NCBI GenBank assembly: GCA_910587505.1
Contig: CAJULD010000009.1
Span: 24,452 to 88,451 of the forward strand
Reading direction: 5' to 3'
From: an uncultured Oscillospiraceae bacterium
Lineage (GTDB): Bacteria > Bacillota > Clostridia > Oscillospirales > Oscillospiraceae
Length of the DNA: 64,000 nt
The notes beneath the pieces are model-generated. The model worked only from the letters and a program-made list of their open reading frames with translations. It was not told where the DNA came from and did no database searches. Positions 27,441 to 36,056 of this stretch are shown here, in pieces (the first letter of the stretch is position 1; the number at the start of each line of letters is the position of its first letter). The position numbers and the translations under genes were made by a program.

Positions 27441-28781
27441 TCAGTATTGGCAGTGGTTGAGCTCTCCCCACAGTTTCCTGGCCTCCTCCAGGATATGGGC
27501 GTTGACAGCCTCCTCGTCAATGCCCACCAGCTCCCGGTCCTTCATCAGGAGCTTTCCATTACAGATCGTGGTCTGGCACTGGCGGCCCGTCATGCCGAAG
27601 AGCATGTGCCCGTCGATGTTGGCGTCGGAAAACGGGGTGAAGGGCCTGTAATCCATGACGATCACATCCGCCGCCGCGCCGGGGGCAAGGCGGCCCAGCG
27701 GCACGCCGAAATACTTCTCCCCGATAGCCGGGTTGTTCCTGAAGAGCATGGCGGTAACCTCCCCCCAGCCCACGTTGGGCATGCAGGCGTTGTGCCGCTG
27801 GATGGCCAGGGCCACCTTCAGACTCTCCAGCATGTCGTTGGTATAGGCGTCGGTGCCCAGGCCCACCAGGATCCCACGCTGCATCAGCTGGAGCACCGGG
27901 GAGCAGCCCACGGCGTTGCTCATGTTGCTCTCCGGGTTATTGACGCACATGGTCTCCGTGGCCCGGATGATTTCCATCTCGGCGGTGTTCACGTGAATGC
28001 AGTGCCCCAGAATCGTCCTGGGGCCCAGGATGCCGTGGTCCTGCAGCCGCTGGACCGGGCGGCGGCCATAATTTTGCAGGCTGTCGTACACGTCGTTCAT
28101 GCCCTCGGACACGTGGATATGGAACCCGGTGCGGCCGTTGTTGGCCGCTACCATTTTCTCAAAGGTCCTGTCGCTGATGGTGAACAGAGCGTGGCCGCCG
28201 AACATGGCCGCCAGCATGCCGCCGGGATTGCGCTCGCAGTAGTCCAGCCAGTCCCTGTTCTCCTGAATGGACTGCTCCGCCTTCTCCTCCCCGTCCCGGT
28301 CGCTGACTTCATAGCACAGGCAGGAGCGGATGCCAAACGTCTTCGCGCTCTCCGCGATCTGGAACAGGGAGCCGGGAATCTCTCCGAAGGAGGCGTGATG
28401 GTCAAAGATGGTGGTCACGCCCTGCCTGATACAGTCCAGATACAGCGCGTCGGCGCTGGCGCGGGTGCCCGCAAGGGTCAGATGCCGGTCAATGTTCCAC
28501 CACTGGCCGTCCAGGACCTCATAGAAGCTGGTGGGGTTGAAGCCGTCGATGCTCAGCCCTCTGGCCAGAGCGGAGTAGATGTGCGTGTGCGCGTTCACCA
28601 GCCCCGGCATGATGACGCCACCTTTGGCGTCCACAAATTCCGCCGCCGGGTATTTTTCCTTCAGCTCCGCCGTGGTTCCCACCGCCGCAATTTTCGCGCC
28701 GTCGATGGCCACCCCGCCGTCTGGGAGACAGGGGACGGCTCCGTCCCGTGTAATGAGTCTTCCGTTTGCCAGAATGTACAT
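27441..28781 (-). CDS. ssnA: SsnA-type amidohydrolase (metal-dependent aminohydrolase)
   Basis: The protein has 446 residues from the ATG at 28781 (ribosome site GAGGAGG). Amidohydrolase features are MPGLVNAHTHIYSALARGL near residue 60 (HxH metal ligands), TTIFDHHAS, GFHIHVSEG near 205, GHCIHV near 235 and VGLGTDAYTND near 290 (catalytic Asp). SsnA belongs to the guanine-deaminase/TrzA-like clade; its substrate is not firmly known and purine-derived compounds are suspected. It starts the transcript ssnA-ygfK; the 156-base gap to ygfK holds a CCGGGGCC/GGCCCCGG hairpin at 27379-27397. A structured leader precedes it. Confidence 0.93.
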   Translation of the reverse strand: MYILANGRLITRDGAVPCLPDGGVAIDGAKIAAVGTTAELKEKYPAAEFVDAKGGVIMPGLVNAHTHIYSALARGLSIDGFNPTSFYEVLDGQWWNIDRHLTLAGTRASADALYLDCIRQGVTTIFDHHASFGEIPGSLFQIAESAKTFGIRSCLCYEVSDRDGEEKAEQSIQENRDWLDYCERNPGGMLAAMFGGHALFTISDRTFEKMVAANNGRTGFHIHVSEGMNDVYDSLQNYGRRPVQRLQDHGILGPRTILGHCIHVNTAEMEIIRATETMCVNNPESNMSNAVGCSPVLQLMQRGILVGLGTDAYTNDMLESLKVALAIQRHNACMPNVGWGEVTAMLFRNNPAIGEKYFGVPLGRLAPGAAADVIVMDYRPFTPFSDANIDGHMLFGMTGRQCQTTICNGKLLMKDRELVGIDEEAVNAHILEEARKLWGELNHCQY

Positions 28782-28817
28782 GGTTTTCCTCCTCTTTCCT
28801 GCTTCTGCCTGTTTTTT

Positions 28818-28936
28818 GGATAAAAGAAAAATGCTCCAGACCTTTCGGTCTGAAACACTCAAGCGCAACCTGAGTGATAGTTGCAGCCCGTGCGCGCGGC
28901 ACTTCGTTACAGCTACCACCGTATTCTCTTTTTTGC
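28818..28936 (-). promoter_or_regulatory. Structured leader RNA of ssnA-ygfK with terminator: riboswitch candidate
   Basis: About 119 nucleotides separate the predicted start point from the end of an intrinsic terminator (CAGACC-GAAA-GGTCTG at 28852-28837, then TTTTTCTTTT). In the RNA, GTGGTAG (28919-28913) can pair with CTATCAC (28880-28874) to close a domain holding the GTGC/GCAC hairpin. CTATCAC also overlaps CACTCA, which can pair instead with TGAGTG. A third option pairs GCAAC with GTTGC across the same stretch. Mutually exclusive stems upstream of a terminator are the layout of a transcriptional riboswitch. It does not match the purine, guanidine-I, THF, TPP or T-box consensus that I know. 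Confidence 0.65.
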
Positions 28937-28942
28937 ATTTTT

Positions 28943-28971
28943 ATTATAGCGGATTTTCCGGTCGATTGCAA
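28943..28971 (-). promoter_or_regulatory. Promoter of the ssnA leader
   Basis: TTGCAA (28971-28966) and TATAAT (28948-28943) on the minus strand, spacing 17, with a predicted start near 28936. Confidence 0.8.
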
Positions 28972-29175
28972 TGGAAATCCGTGCAATTTCCGTTTGGCTG
29001 GCTTACAAAAAATTCCGGTTTGGCTTGTGCGGTTTGACGAAAAATTTTTCTGCTCCGATGGGCGGGGCCGGAAGTCCCAGGCCCCGGATTGCTTTTGCCA
29101 CCACGGAGGCCGCCTGCGGCCAGCCAGACGCCTGACGGCTCCCAGGGCCCTGCATATCCGGCCCGTGAGAAAGGC

Positions 29176-29200
29176 GGCGCGGACCCGTTAGGTCCGCGCC
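29176..29200 (-). terminator. Terminator hairpin downstream of citXG
   Basis: GGCGCGGACC and GGTCCGCGCC pair around a 5-base loop. On the minus strand it is followed by GCCTTTCTC, and it lies 40 bases beyond the citXG stop. The stretch 28972-29175 contains no supported gene. Confidence 0.65.
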
Positions 29201-29240
29201 TGCTCTCCCGCCGGCAGCATGTCCCCCTCATCTGCGCCTG

Positions 29241-30605
29241 TTACACCCTCGCCTCACTCCAGCTGTGCAGGAAAAGCGCGGCCGCCAGCAGATCGGCGCA
29301 GCCGCCGGGGGACAGCCGGTCCCGGATAAACGCCTGATCCAGCAGAACAATATCCTCCATATCCGGCAAAGGGTTCCGTTCCAGCAGCCGGGCGCAATTC
29401 GCCGCCGCCTCCCCCGCCCGCGCCAGACCCCCCCGGGAGATCATGCTGGTGTCCGTCCCGCGGGCAATCAGATGGAGCAGCGCAATGGCGCCGGCGTCGT
29501 TGCGGCTCCGGTTGGCGGCCAGGGCCTGCCGCAGAACCGGCAGGGCGACGTCCGCCACGCCGGGAAACCCCCGGGCGGCCTCTCCCCGGACGCCGGCAAT
29601 GCCATGCGCCAGATAAAGCCGCTCCCCGGCGGTACGGGCGCTTCCGGCGTCCATGGCGGCCAGCTCCGCCGCCATGGCTCCGGCGGTCATGGCCCCGCAC
29701 TCCGCCAGAATGGCTTCCGCGTCCCGGCAGGGAGCCTCCGCGCGCCACAGCCGCCCCGCCGCCCCGCAGATAATCCCCAGCGTGAAAATGGCTCCCTTGT
29801 GGGTGTTCACGCCGTTTGTGGCGGCAAACATGGCGCGTTCGGCCTGCTTTCCCGCCTGCCGCAGAGCGGAGAAGGTCTCCGGCGGCGGCAGCGCCGCCGT
29901 CTCCCGGCCGGTCTGGAAGCAGGTTCCCCAGTAGGGGGCCAGCGCAGCGGCGCTGGCGGTGAAGGTGAAGAGATCCATGTCCTGGTGGCTGCCGCTGTTG
30001 GCGCGGTCCACCAGTCCGGGCTTGGGAGTGACGCACACCTCGTCCAGCAGGGCCCGCGTCGCCAGAGCGGCGGCCTGCTCCTGATCCGCTCTGGCAAACC
30101 AGGTCTCCAGAATACGCCGGGTAACCCCCTGCAGCTCCTCCACCCGATGGACCCGCCGGGAGGCGCAGCCCTTCCCCGGCGCGCCGCAGACGATGCAGCG
30201 GCGGGGCGCGCCGCCGGTTTCCTCCCGGTCCAGCCTGCGCCCGTCCAGGTCCAGTACGTCCAGGTCGAAAAGCCGTCCCAGAGGGGAGCCGTCCTCAATG
30301 GAGACGCACACCGCCTTGCACTCCCGCGCCGGGGCCTCCACGGCGCAGAGCGCCTCGCAGCCCGTATGGGCCAGCCGTTCCATCCGGTCCAGCACCGGCA
30401 GCTTCGCGCTCCACAGACCGGCCTCCAGCTGCTCCAGCCCCGCCCGGAAGGCGCGGCGAAGCAGAGGCGAGTCCTTCCGGGGACCGGCAATGTTCAGGGA
30501 AAAGGAGATCACCGGCGCGCCGTACCGCATCCGGAGAGCCTCCTGGGCCTGCGCGCGGGCCTCCCGCGCCGCCAGCATTTCTTCCAATGTCACATCCCGC
30601 TCCAT
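29241..30605 (-). CDS. citXG: Fused CitX-CitG: citrate lyase prosthetic-group transferase and precursor synthase
   Basis: The protein has 454 residues in two parts. Residues 1-170 are CitX (REARAQAQEALRMRYG, SFSLNIAGPRKDSPLLRRAF, CIVCGAPGKGCASRRVH), which attaches the phosphoribosyl-dephospho-CoA group to CitD. Residues 180-454 are CitG (ALLDEVCVTPKPGLVDRANSGSHQDMDL, GVNTHKGAIFTLG, ARGTDTSMISRGG), which makes the triphosphoribosyl-dephospho-CoA precursor. Fused citXG genes are known. The ATG at 30605 is preferred to the GTG at 30614 because GGGGG then has 8-base spacing. Confidence 0.93.
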   Translation of the reverse strand: MERDVTLEEMLAAREARAQAQEALRMRYGAPVISFSLNIAGPRKDSPLLRRAFRAGLEQLEAGLWSAKLPVLDRMERLAHTGCEALCAVEAPARECKAVCVSIEDGSPLGRLFDLDVLDLDGRRLDREETGGAPRRCIVCGAPGKGCASRRVHRVEELQGVTRRILETWFARADQEQAAALATRALLDEVCVTPKPGLVDRANSGSHQDMDLFTFTASAAALAPYWGTCFQTGRETAALPPPETFSALRQAGKQAERAMFAATNGVNTHKGAIFTLGIICGAAGRLWRAEAPCRDAEAILAECGAMTAGAMAAELAAMDAGSARTAGERLYLAHGIAGVRGEAARGFPGVADVALPVLRQALAANRSRNDAGAIALLHLIARGTDTSMISRGGLARAGEAAANCARLLERNPLPDMEDIVLLDQAFIRDRLSPGGCADLLAAALFLHSWSEARV

Positions 30606-30641
30606 ACCGGACACCCCCGCATTCTATTTCCGCAGATTTTG

Positions 30642-30677
30642 CTCTGATACCTTTTCCCGGAAGAAAAAGTATCAGAG
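30642..30677. terminator. Inverted repeat between citC and citXG
   Basis: CTCTGATAC and GTATCAGAG form the outer stem, extended by TTTTC/GAAAA around a short loop. It may attenuate transcription into citXG, or terminate it. Confidence 0.55.
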
Positions 30678-30749
30678 AGTTAAAAATTTCATTTTTTATC
30701 CCCAGGAACCTCCGGAAGGTCCACAGGCAGCCGTGGTGCCCTGCGCGCA

Positions 30750-31784
30750 TCAGTAGTGAGCCACGTCGTTTTCTGCCCGAATCGCGCGAATCACGTCCTC
30801 CGCCTCCGGGGAGGCAAAAAAGCGCCAGGTGCTCTCCGGCACCAGCGCGCGGATATCCGCCGTCCGTCCGTCGTGGATGGCCTGCCGCACCGTGCTGGCG
30901 CTGACCGGACGGCCCTCCGCCTCCAGCCGGGGAATGATCCGGCAGTCAATCCCCAGCTCCGGCAGACGCCGGAGCATGATTTCATTGTACAAGGCGGTGA
31001 CGCGGCTGGATGTTTCCTCCCCCACATAGCGCCGTGCGACGCCCAGACAGGCGGCGATCCGGCCGAAAACCTCCAGATCCAGGGCGGCGTGGGCCCGGAT
31101 GACCGCGTCCTCGTCCCTCAGAAAGTAGCTGGGAAAGGTGGCGGAGCTGATGATATAGGGCCCGGAATCGTGGCAGATCACATTGGGCAGATGCGCCGTT
31201 CCCTCCCGGACTAACCGCCGGCGCACCGCGAAGGGAATCGGTCCTGCCTCCTCGCTGAGAATGAAGAGATGGACCGCATCGTTCTCCGCCGCCGCCCGCT
31301 CCACCAGATGGAGATGGCCCAGGGTGAAGGGGTTGGCGTTCATGACGATGGCGGCGGCGGTCCCCCCCGTCCGCTCCAGGGCGTCACAGTAGCCGGAGAA
31401 GCCCCGGCGGCGGTTCTCCATAAATACCAGACTGTCCGGCACGCGGGCAATCTCATGGAACCCCAGATCTCCGAAGAACCGGGCGCTTTCCGGTCTGGTG
31501 TACAGGAACAGACGGGTGTTCCCCCGCAGAGCCTGGTACTCTACCAGGTGGCCGACGATCTGATTGAGCAGGCCCTCGCCCTGCCGCGCCCGGTCCACCG
31601 CCAGACAGCGGATGGTGCTGCCAAAGCAGCTGCCGGTGGCTACCAGGCGGCAGTCCCCGTCATAGAGACCGCAGGTGTAATCCAGATTGCCGTCCCGGCG
31701 GATGCCCTCCTGCTCCAGCAGGGCGTCCACCTGCCGCTGGGCCCGGAGGTCGCGGGGGGAGATGGCGGTCAGCGTATCGCTCAT
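30750..31784 (-). CDS. citC: [Citrate (pro-3S)-lyase] ligase
   Basis: The protein has 344 residues. The N-terminal 130 form a GNAT-like domain (LVATGSCFGSTIRCLAVD, GEGLLNQIVGHL) and the rest is a nucleotidyltransferase with MNANPFTLGHLHLVERAA (HxGH-type motif), SATFPSYFLRDEDAVIRAHA and GRPVSASTVRQAI. CitC acetylates the thiol of the prosthetic group on CitD with acetate and ATP, which activates citrate lyase. It lies downstream of citMHS on the same strand, separated by a terminator and repeat R2a, so it may have a separate promoter. Confidence 0.95.
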   Translation of the reverse strand: MSDTLTAISPRDLRAQRQVDALLEQEGIRRDGNLDYTCGLYDGDCRLVATGSCFGSTIRCLAVDRARQGEGLLNQIVGHLVEYQALRGNTRLFLYTRPESARFFGDLGFHEIARVPDSLVFMENRRRGFSGYCDALERTGGTAAAIVMNANPFTLGHLHLVERAAAENDAVHLFILSEEAGPIPFAVRRRLVREGTAHLPNVICHDSGPYIISSATFPSYFLRDEDAVIRAHAALDLEVFGRIAACLGVARRYVGEETSSRVTALYNEIMLRRLPELGIDCRIIPRLEAEGRPVSASTVRQAIHDGRTADIRALVPESTWRFFASPEAEDVIRAIRAENDVAHY

Positions 31785-31840
31785 GGCAGGAAGCCTCCTG
31801 TTGCCTGTCGTTTTCTTTGCCGCCTCCGGCGGCAGGGAAG

Positions 31841-31938
31841 GAAAGCGCGGGAATCCTGTCGGATTTCAGGCTTTTTTCACGCAGTCCGGACGGTAAATTT
31901 TCCGTCAGGATGTCTGCTCCCGCCTGTTGGTTCAGCTT
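31841..31938. repeat. 98-bp repeat R2, copy a (downstream of citMHS)
   Basis: Starts GAAAGCGCGGGAATCCTGTC and ends CCTGTTGGTTCAGCTT. By direct comparison it differs from the copy at 33479-33576 at only three of 98 positions. It contains an imperfect GGACGG...CCGTC inverted repeat. It is non-coding. Confidence 0.9.
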
Positions 31939-31972
31939 TTAAAATTATATCACAGTCTGGAGAAATAAGGAA

Positions 31973-32007
31973 GCCCCCTGACGCCGCAGCCCGCAAACGT
32001 CAGGGGG
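31973..32007 (-). terminator. Terminator after citMHS
   Basis: Plus-strand CCCCCTGACG and CGTCAGGGGG pair around a 14-base loop; in the minus direction GCTTCCTTATTT follows. Confidence 0.75.
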
Positions 32008-32020
32008 AGCGAAAACGGAG

Positions 32021-33388
32021 TTACAGCGGCATGATGCCCAGCGCTATGGCAAAAATCATGCACAGAATCGAGAACCCCCAGACATAGAGGAAGCTGTTTC
32101 TGATATGGTCTTTGATGTCTACCTCCGCCAGGCCCACGCCCAGCAGGGTGGCTGGCACCATGGGACTGATGAAGGTGGCGCAGTTGCGGCAGACCACCAT
32201 GGCCACGGCGATGGGAAGAGCGGCGATGCCGAAGCCTTCGCCAATGCCAATCATAACCGGGAGCATGCCGTAGAAGTAGCTGTCGGTATCGAAGGCCAGC
32301 GCCAGGGGCACGGACAGGATGCCGATGACCAGGGGCAGGTGACGGCCCAGGAAGGCGGGCAGGATCATCCGGATAAGATCCGCCATGCAGGTGACCACAC
32401 TGGCCGTTTCCACGCCATTCACCGTCACGCTCTTCACCAGCACGCCCATGAGTACCGCTGCTCCCATCAGCGTGGAGCACATCATCAGCGCAGGACCGGC
32501 ATGGAGGTTGATGATCTTTTTGTGCATTCCGGCGTCAAAACCATAGTTGACCAGGATGGCCACCGCCACGCCCAGCATGAAGGGCACGTAACTGGGGAAT
32601 TCGTCCCGGATCAGCAGCGCAATCACGCCGATGGTCAGCAGCACGTTGAACCAGAACAGCCTGGGGCGGGCCAGCTCATTCCGGGAGGTCCGGGCGGTCT
32701 CATCCGGAACCGCTTCGCCCTCCAGCCGGGCCAGCCTGCCGTTCAGACCGGCGCCTCGCTTCTGCTCCTGCCAGCCCGCCAGCACCGCGTGGGCCAGACT
32801 CAGTATCACGCCGAAGATCTGAACAGGCAGCAGGGTGTTCCACAGGCTCCCCGCTTCCATGCCCAGCACCGAAGCTGCCCGCATGGTGGGACCCGCCCAG
32901 GGCATCAGATTCAGCACGCCCATGGCCAGCACGCTTACCCGCAGCAGGGTGGTGGAGCGCATGTGCATCTTCCTGTAGACCGGCAGCATGGCGGGCACTA
33001 CAATGCAGAAGGTGGACGCGCCGCCGCCGTCCAGGTGACCGATGAGGGCGATGACCGTGGTCATGACGGTCACGCCGATGACACTGTTGCCCACCAGCTT
33101 CATGAGCTTGCCGATGATGACGTCAAACATGCCCGCGTCGGTCATGATGCCGAAATAGAGCACACTGAACACGAACAGCGCGGCGGTGGGTGCGGTGGAA
33201 TTAAAGCCGGCTTTGATGAGGCTGCCTGCGTCGCCGACGCTGTAGTATCCGCCGATGACCAGGATCATGGCCAGAATAAAGGGAAAGACGATGAAAGCAA
33301 TGCCGGGAAGGGTCCTGCTCCTGAACAGGGTCACCACGATGGCAATGATACAGATAAAGCCAAGAATACCAACAACCACTTCGGACAT
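32021..33388 (-). CDS. CitMHS-family citrate-metal transporter
   Basis: The protein has 455 residues and about 12 hydrophobic segments, starting MSEVVVGILGFICIIAIVVTL. Family features are IALIGHLDGGGASTFCIVVPAMLPVY near residue 120, LMPWAGPTMRAASVLG near 165 and CRNCATFISPMVPATLLGVGLAEVDIKDH near 415. CitMHS carriers import citrate complexed with Mg2+ or Ca2+. The ATG at 33388 follows GAGGAG; the TTG at 33403 overlaps that ribosome site and is rejected. It supplies citrate to the citrate lyase encoded by the neighbours, and is bracketed by near-identical 98-bp repeats. Confidence 0.93.
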   Translation of the reverse strand: MSEVVVGILGFICIIAIVVTLFRSRTLPGIAFIVFPFILAMILVIGGYYSVGDAGSLIKAGFNSTAPTAALFVFSVLYFGIMTDAGMFDVIIGKLMKLVGNSVIGVTVMTTVIALIGHLDGGGASTFCIVVPAMLPVYRKMHMRSTTLLRVSVLAMGVLNLMPWAGPTMRAASVLGMEAGSLWNTLLPVQIFGVILSLAHAVLAGWQEQKRGAGLNGRLARLEGEAVPDETARTSRNELARPRLFWFNVLLTIGVIALLIRDEFPSYVPFMLGVAVAILVNYGFDAGMHKKIINLHAGPALMMCSTLMGAAVLMGVLVKSVTVNGVETASVVTCMADLIRMILPAFLGRHLPLVIGILSVPLALAFDTDSYFYGMLPVMIGIGEGFGIAALPIAVAMVVCRNCATFISPMVPATLLGVGLAEVDIKDHIRNSFLYVWGFSILCMIFAIALGIMPL

Positions 33389-33478
33389 GGATGATCTCCT
33401 CAATATTTTTTCTGTTTTTAAGATCCTGTACCAGCAGGCGACGTGCGCAGATAGACGGGAAAATTTTTGACCGGCAGG

Positions 33479-33576
33479 GAAAGCGCGGGAATCCTGTCGG
33501 ATTTCAGGCTTTTTTCGCGAAGTCCGGACGGTAAATTTTCCGTCCGGATGTCTGCTCCCGCCTGTTGGTTCAGCTT
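33479..33576. repeat. 98-bp repeat R2, copy b (downstream of citF)
   Basis: Direct copy of the repeat at 31841-31938, 95 of 98 bases identical. This copy contains a perfect hairpin, TCCGGACGG (33523-33531) and CCGTCCGGA (33540-33548). It lies 6 bases beyond the citF stop, so it may act as a 3' RNA element or a recombination site. Confidence 0.9.
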
Positions 33577-33582
33577 CTGATT

Positions 33583-35145
33583 TTATTCCTCCGGGGAATA
33601 GGGCCTGATTTTTCTTACTACGTCCAGAATGGAGCCGTCACGGGCCTCCAGCACGGCCACCACCTGATCCTCCCACTCCAGATCGTCGGGCCTGCCCACC
33701 AGGGAGCAGGCTTTTTCCTTCAGGGACTCGATGCTCACATGGGGAATGCCTGCGCTGTCCAGACACTCGATCAGGTCCTGCCGCAGGGGATTTACGGCAA
33801 TGCCGTAATCCGTGACCAGCACGTCCACGCAGTCGCCGGGAGTGGTGACCGTCACCACATGCTCGCACACCGTGGCCATCCGGCCCCGGGTCAGGGGGGT
33901 GACGATGATGCATACCCTGCTGCCCGCCGCCGTATCGGGGTGCCCGCCGGGGGCTCCCCGGAGCACGCCGTCGGAGCCGGTGAGAACGTTGACGTTGAAG
34001 CCGGTGTCGATCTCCAGCGCCGCCAGCACCACAAAGTCCAGCTTGCCCACGAAGGCTCCTTTGTTGGCGGGGTTGGCGTACTGGCTGGCGCTCATTTCAC
34101 AGTGACCGGGGGTGCGGTGGATGGAATTCACCGCCTCCAGGTCAAAATCCTGCACGTCGATGATCTTGCCCACCATGCCCTTTTTCAGCAGCTCCACCAT
34201 GGGGCCGCAGATGCCCCCGATGGCCCAGCCCATTTTGATGCCCCGCCGCTCCATGTACTGCTCCAGAAACAGGTTGGCCGCCAGGGACGGTCCGCCTACG
34301 CCGGTCTGGAAGGAGAAGCCGTCCCGGAACCAGGGCGTGGAGGCGATGACCTTCGCCACGTTCTCCGCCATCATCAGGTCCCTGGGATTCCGGGAGATCC
34401 GGGCGGCGGCGGAGGCAATCTTCTTCGGGTTGCCAATGGAGTCCACCACAACCACCGCGTCCACGTCGATGGCCTCCACGCTGGCGGGCATGTTGGGGAA
34501 GTCCACCAGGCAGTCGGTGACCACCACCACATGGTCGGCGTACTTCGCATCGATCATGGCGTAGCCCATGCTGCCGCAGTCGCTCTTGCCCCCCACGCCC
34601 CGGCAGTTGCCCACGCAGTCGCTGGTGGGCGCGGCGATGAAGGCGATGTCGATGTGGACCTCGCCGGCCTCGATGGCCCTGGGCCGCCCCCCGTGGGAGC
34701 GGATAATCGCGGGGGTCTTCAGCTTCCCGGCGGAGACCACCTCGCCCATCCGGCCCCGGATGCCGCTGGTCTGGATGCCCGTCACCTTCCCCTGCTCAAT
34801 ATAAGCCGCAATGGGGTCATGGGCGGAGCCCAGAGAGGTGGCGGCGATGGTCAGATCCGTCAGACCCAGCTCCTCGATGGCCTCGCGCATCACCATGTTC
34901 ACCACATAGTCCCCGTCCCGGAGATGGTGGTGAAAGGAGAAGGTCATGCCGTCCCTTGCCCCGCAGTCCCGGAGAGCCTGGGCGATGGAGTCCGTCAGCT
35001 TGCTCTCCAGAGGCTTCTCATACCGGCGGGTCCTGGGAGACGCCTTCTGTATGTACTTCCCGTCCATGTAATTTTTGCCCTGATAGACCTCCCTGCCCTC
35101 CGTCAGCAGGAAATCGGGAATCTCTCTGCCTACTGCGTTTTTCAT
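33583..35145 (-). CDS. citF: Citrate lyase alpha subunit (citrate CoA-transferase)
   Basis: The protein has 520 residues, starting MKNAVGREIPDFLLTEGREVYQG. Typical segments are FHHHLRDGDYVVNMVM, SDCVGNCRGVGGKSDCGSMGYA, FQTGVGGPSLAANLFLEQYM, HRTPGHCEMSASQYANPANKG and GVLRGAPGGHPDTAAGSRVCIIV. CitF moves citrate onto the acyl-carrier prosthetic group. Its start overlaps the citE stop by 4 bases (ATGA), showing coupled translation. Length and motifs match CitF of fermenting bacteria. Confidence 0.97.
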   Translation of the reverse strand: MKNAVGREIPDFLLTEGREVYQGKNYMDGKYIQKASPRTRRYEKPLESKLTDSIAQALRDCGARDGMTFSFHHHLRDGDYVVNMVMREAIEELGLTDLTIAATSLGSAHDPIAAYIEQGKVTGIQTSGIRGRMGEVVSAGKLKTPAIIRSHGGRPRAIEAGEVHIDIAFIAAPTSDCVGNCRGVGGKSDCGSMGYAMIDAKYADHVVVVTDCLVDFPNMPASVEAIDVDAVVVVDSIGNPKKIASAAARISRNPRDLMMAENVAKVIASTPWFRDGFSFQTGVGGPSLAANLFLEQYMERRGIKMGWAIGGICGPMVELLKKGMVGKIIDVQDFDLEAVNSIHRTPGHCEMSASQYANPANKGAFVGKLDFVVLAALEIDTGFNVNVLTGSDGVLRGAPGGHPDTAAGSRVCIIVTPLTRGRMATVCEHVVTVTTPGDCVDVLVTDYGIAVNPLRQDLIECLDSAGIPHVSIESLKEKACSLVGRPDDLEWEDQVVAVLEARDGSILDVVRKIRPYSPEE

Positions 35146-36056
35146 ACCAGCTCCCCCTCATACATGCCGCAGGCCCTCGCCAGGCGCAAAGTCCGCTCCG
35201 CGCCGGGAATAAAGGCGACGTCGATCATCTTTCCGTCTACCGTGAACACGCCCACGCCCGCCGCCGACTGTTCCCGGTAGGCCCGGACGATCTTCTCCGC
35301 CTGAAGGACCTCTTTCTCCGTGGGCGCGAAAATCTGATGGACCAGGCGGATCTGTCCGGGATTGATGAGACTCTTGCCGTCGAAGCCCATGGCTCTGTTC
35401 TGCCGGACCTCCGCCTCGAAGCCCGCCTCGTCGTCCAGATCGGTGAATACGGTGTCAAAGCACTGGACCCCGGCGGCCCGGGCCGCCAGCAGCATCTGCC
35501 CCCGGGCCGCCAGCATGTCCACGCCGTCGGGCTGGAAGCTGGTCTGCATGCACTTGCGGAAATCGCCGCCGGAAACAGCCACGCCGAAGAGCCGCTCCGA
35601 CGCGCAGCAGATTTCGTAGGCGTTCAAAATGCCCCTGGGGCTTTCCAGGGCGGCCATGAGAAGGGTCCTCCCCTTTTCCACGCCGAATTCCGTCTCGGCT
35701 TCCTCCACCGCCTTCTCCACGGTGCGCACGTCCTGAGCGGACTCGCACTTGGCGATGCGGATGCCGTCGGCCCCGCCGGCCACGCACACCCGGATATCCT
35801 CCCGCCAGTGGGGGGTGTCCAGACCGTTGATCCGGACGATCACCTCGGTATCGCCATAATCGATGGTCTTCAGCGCGTGGTACAGGGAGAACCGGGCGGC
35901 GTCCTTCTGATTCTCCGCCACCGCGTCCTCCAGATCCAGCATGATGGAATCGCAGCCGTAAATGTAGGCGTCTCTGATGAGCCCCGGCTTCTGGGCGTTC
36001 ATGAACATCATGGTCCGGCGCAGCCGGAACCGCTCCGGTTTCGGACGTGGGATCAT
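35142..36056 (-). CDS. citE: Citrate lyase beta subunit (citryl-ACP lyase)
   Basis: The protein has 304 residues, beginning MIPRPKPERFRLRRTMMFMN. CitE signatures are SIMLDLEDAVAENQKDAARF near residue 40 (Asp/Glu that bind Mg2+), VRINGLDTPHWREDI near 75, IRIAKCESAQDV and GKSLINPGQIRLVHQIFAP near 240. It cleaves citryl-ACP to oxaloacetate and acetyl-ACP. The ATG at 36056 follows GGGAGGTG; a longer upstream frame overlapping citD is rejected. It overlaps citD by 4 bases and citF by 4 bases. Confidence 0.97.
   Translation of the reverse strand: MIPRPKPERFRLRRTMMFMNAQKPGLIRDAYIYGCDSIMLDLEDAVAENQKDAARFSLYHALKTIDYGDTEVIVRINGLDTPHWREDIRVCVAGGADGIRIAKCESAQDVRTVEKAVEEAETEFGVEKGRTLLMAALESPRGILNAYEICCASERLFGVAVSGGDFRKCMQTSFQPDGVDMLAARGQMLLAARAAGVQCFDTVFTDLDDEAGFEAEVRQNRAMGFDGKSLINPGQIRLVHQIFAPTEKEVLQAEKIVRAYREQSAAGVGVFTVDGKMIDVAFIPGAERTLRLARACGMYEGELV

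Noticed and set aside
24516..28823. A 1435-codon open frame on the plus strand opposite ygfK and ssnA
   Set aside because: It is the antisense frame of two well-supported genes in GC-rich DNA; the translation is low-complexity His/Gly/Leu/Gln-rich with no domain, and there is no ribosome site.
30614..30614. GTG at 30614 as citX start
   Set aside because: The GGGGG ribosome site would touch the GTG; the ATG at 30605 has normal spacing.
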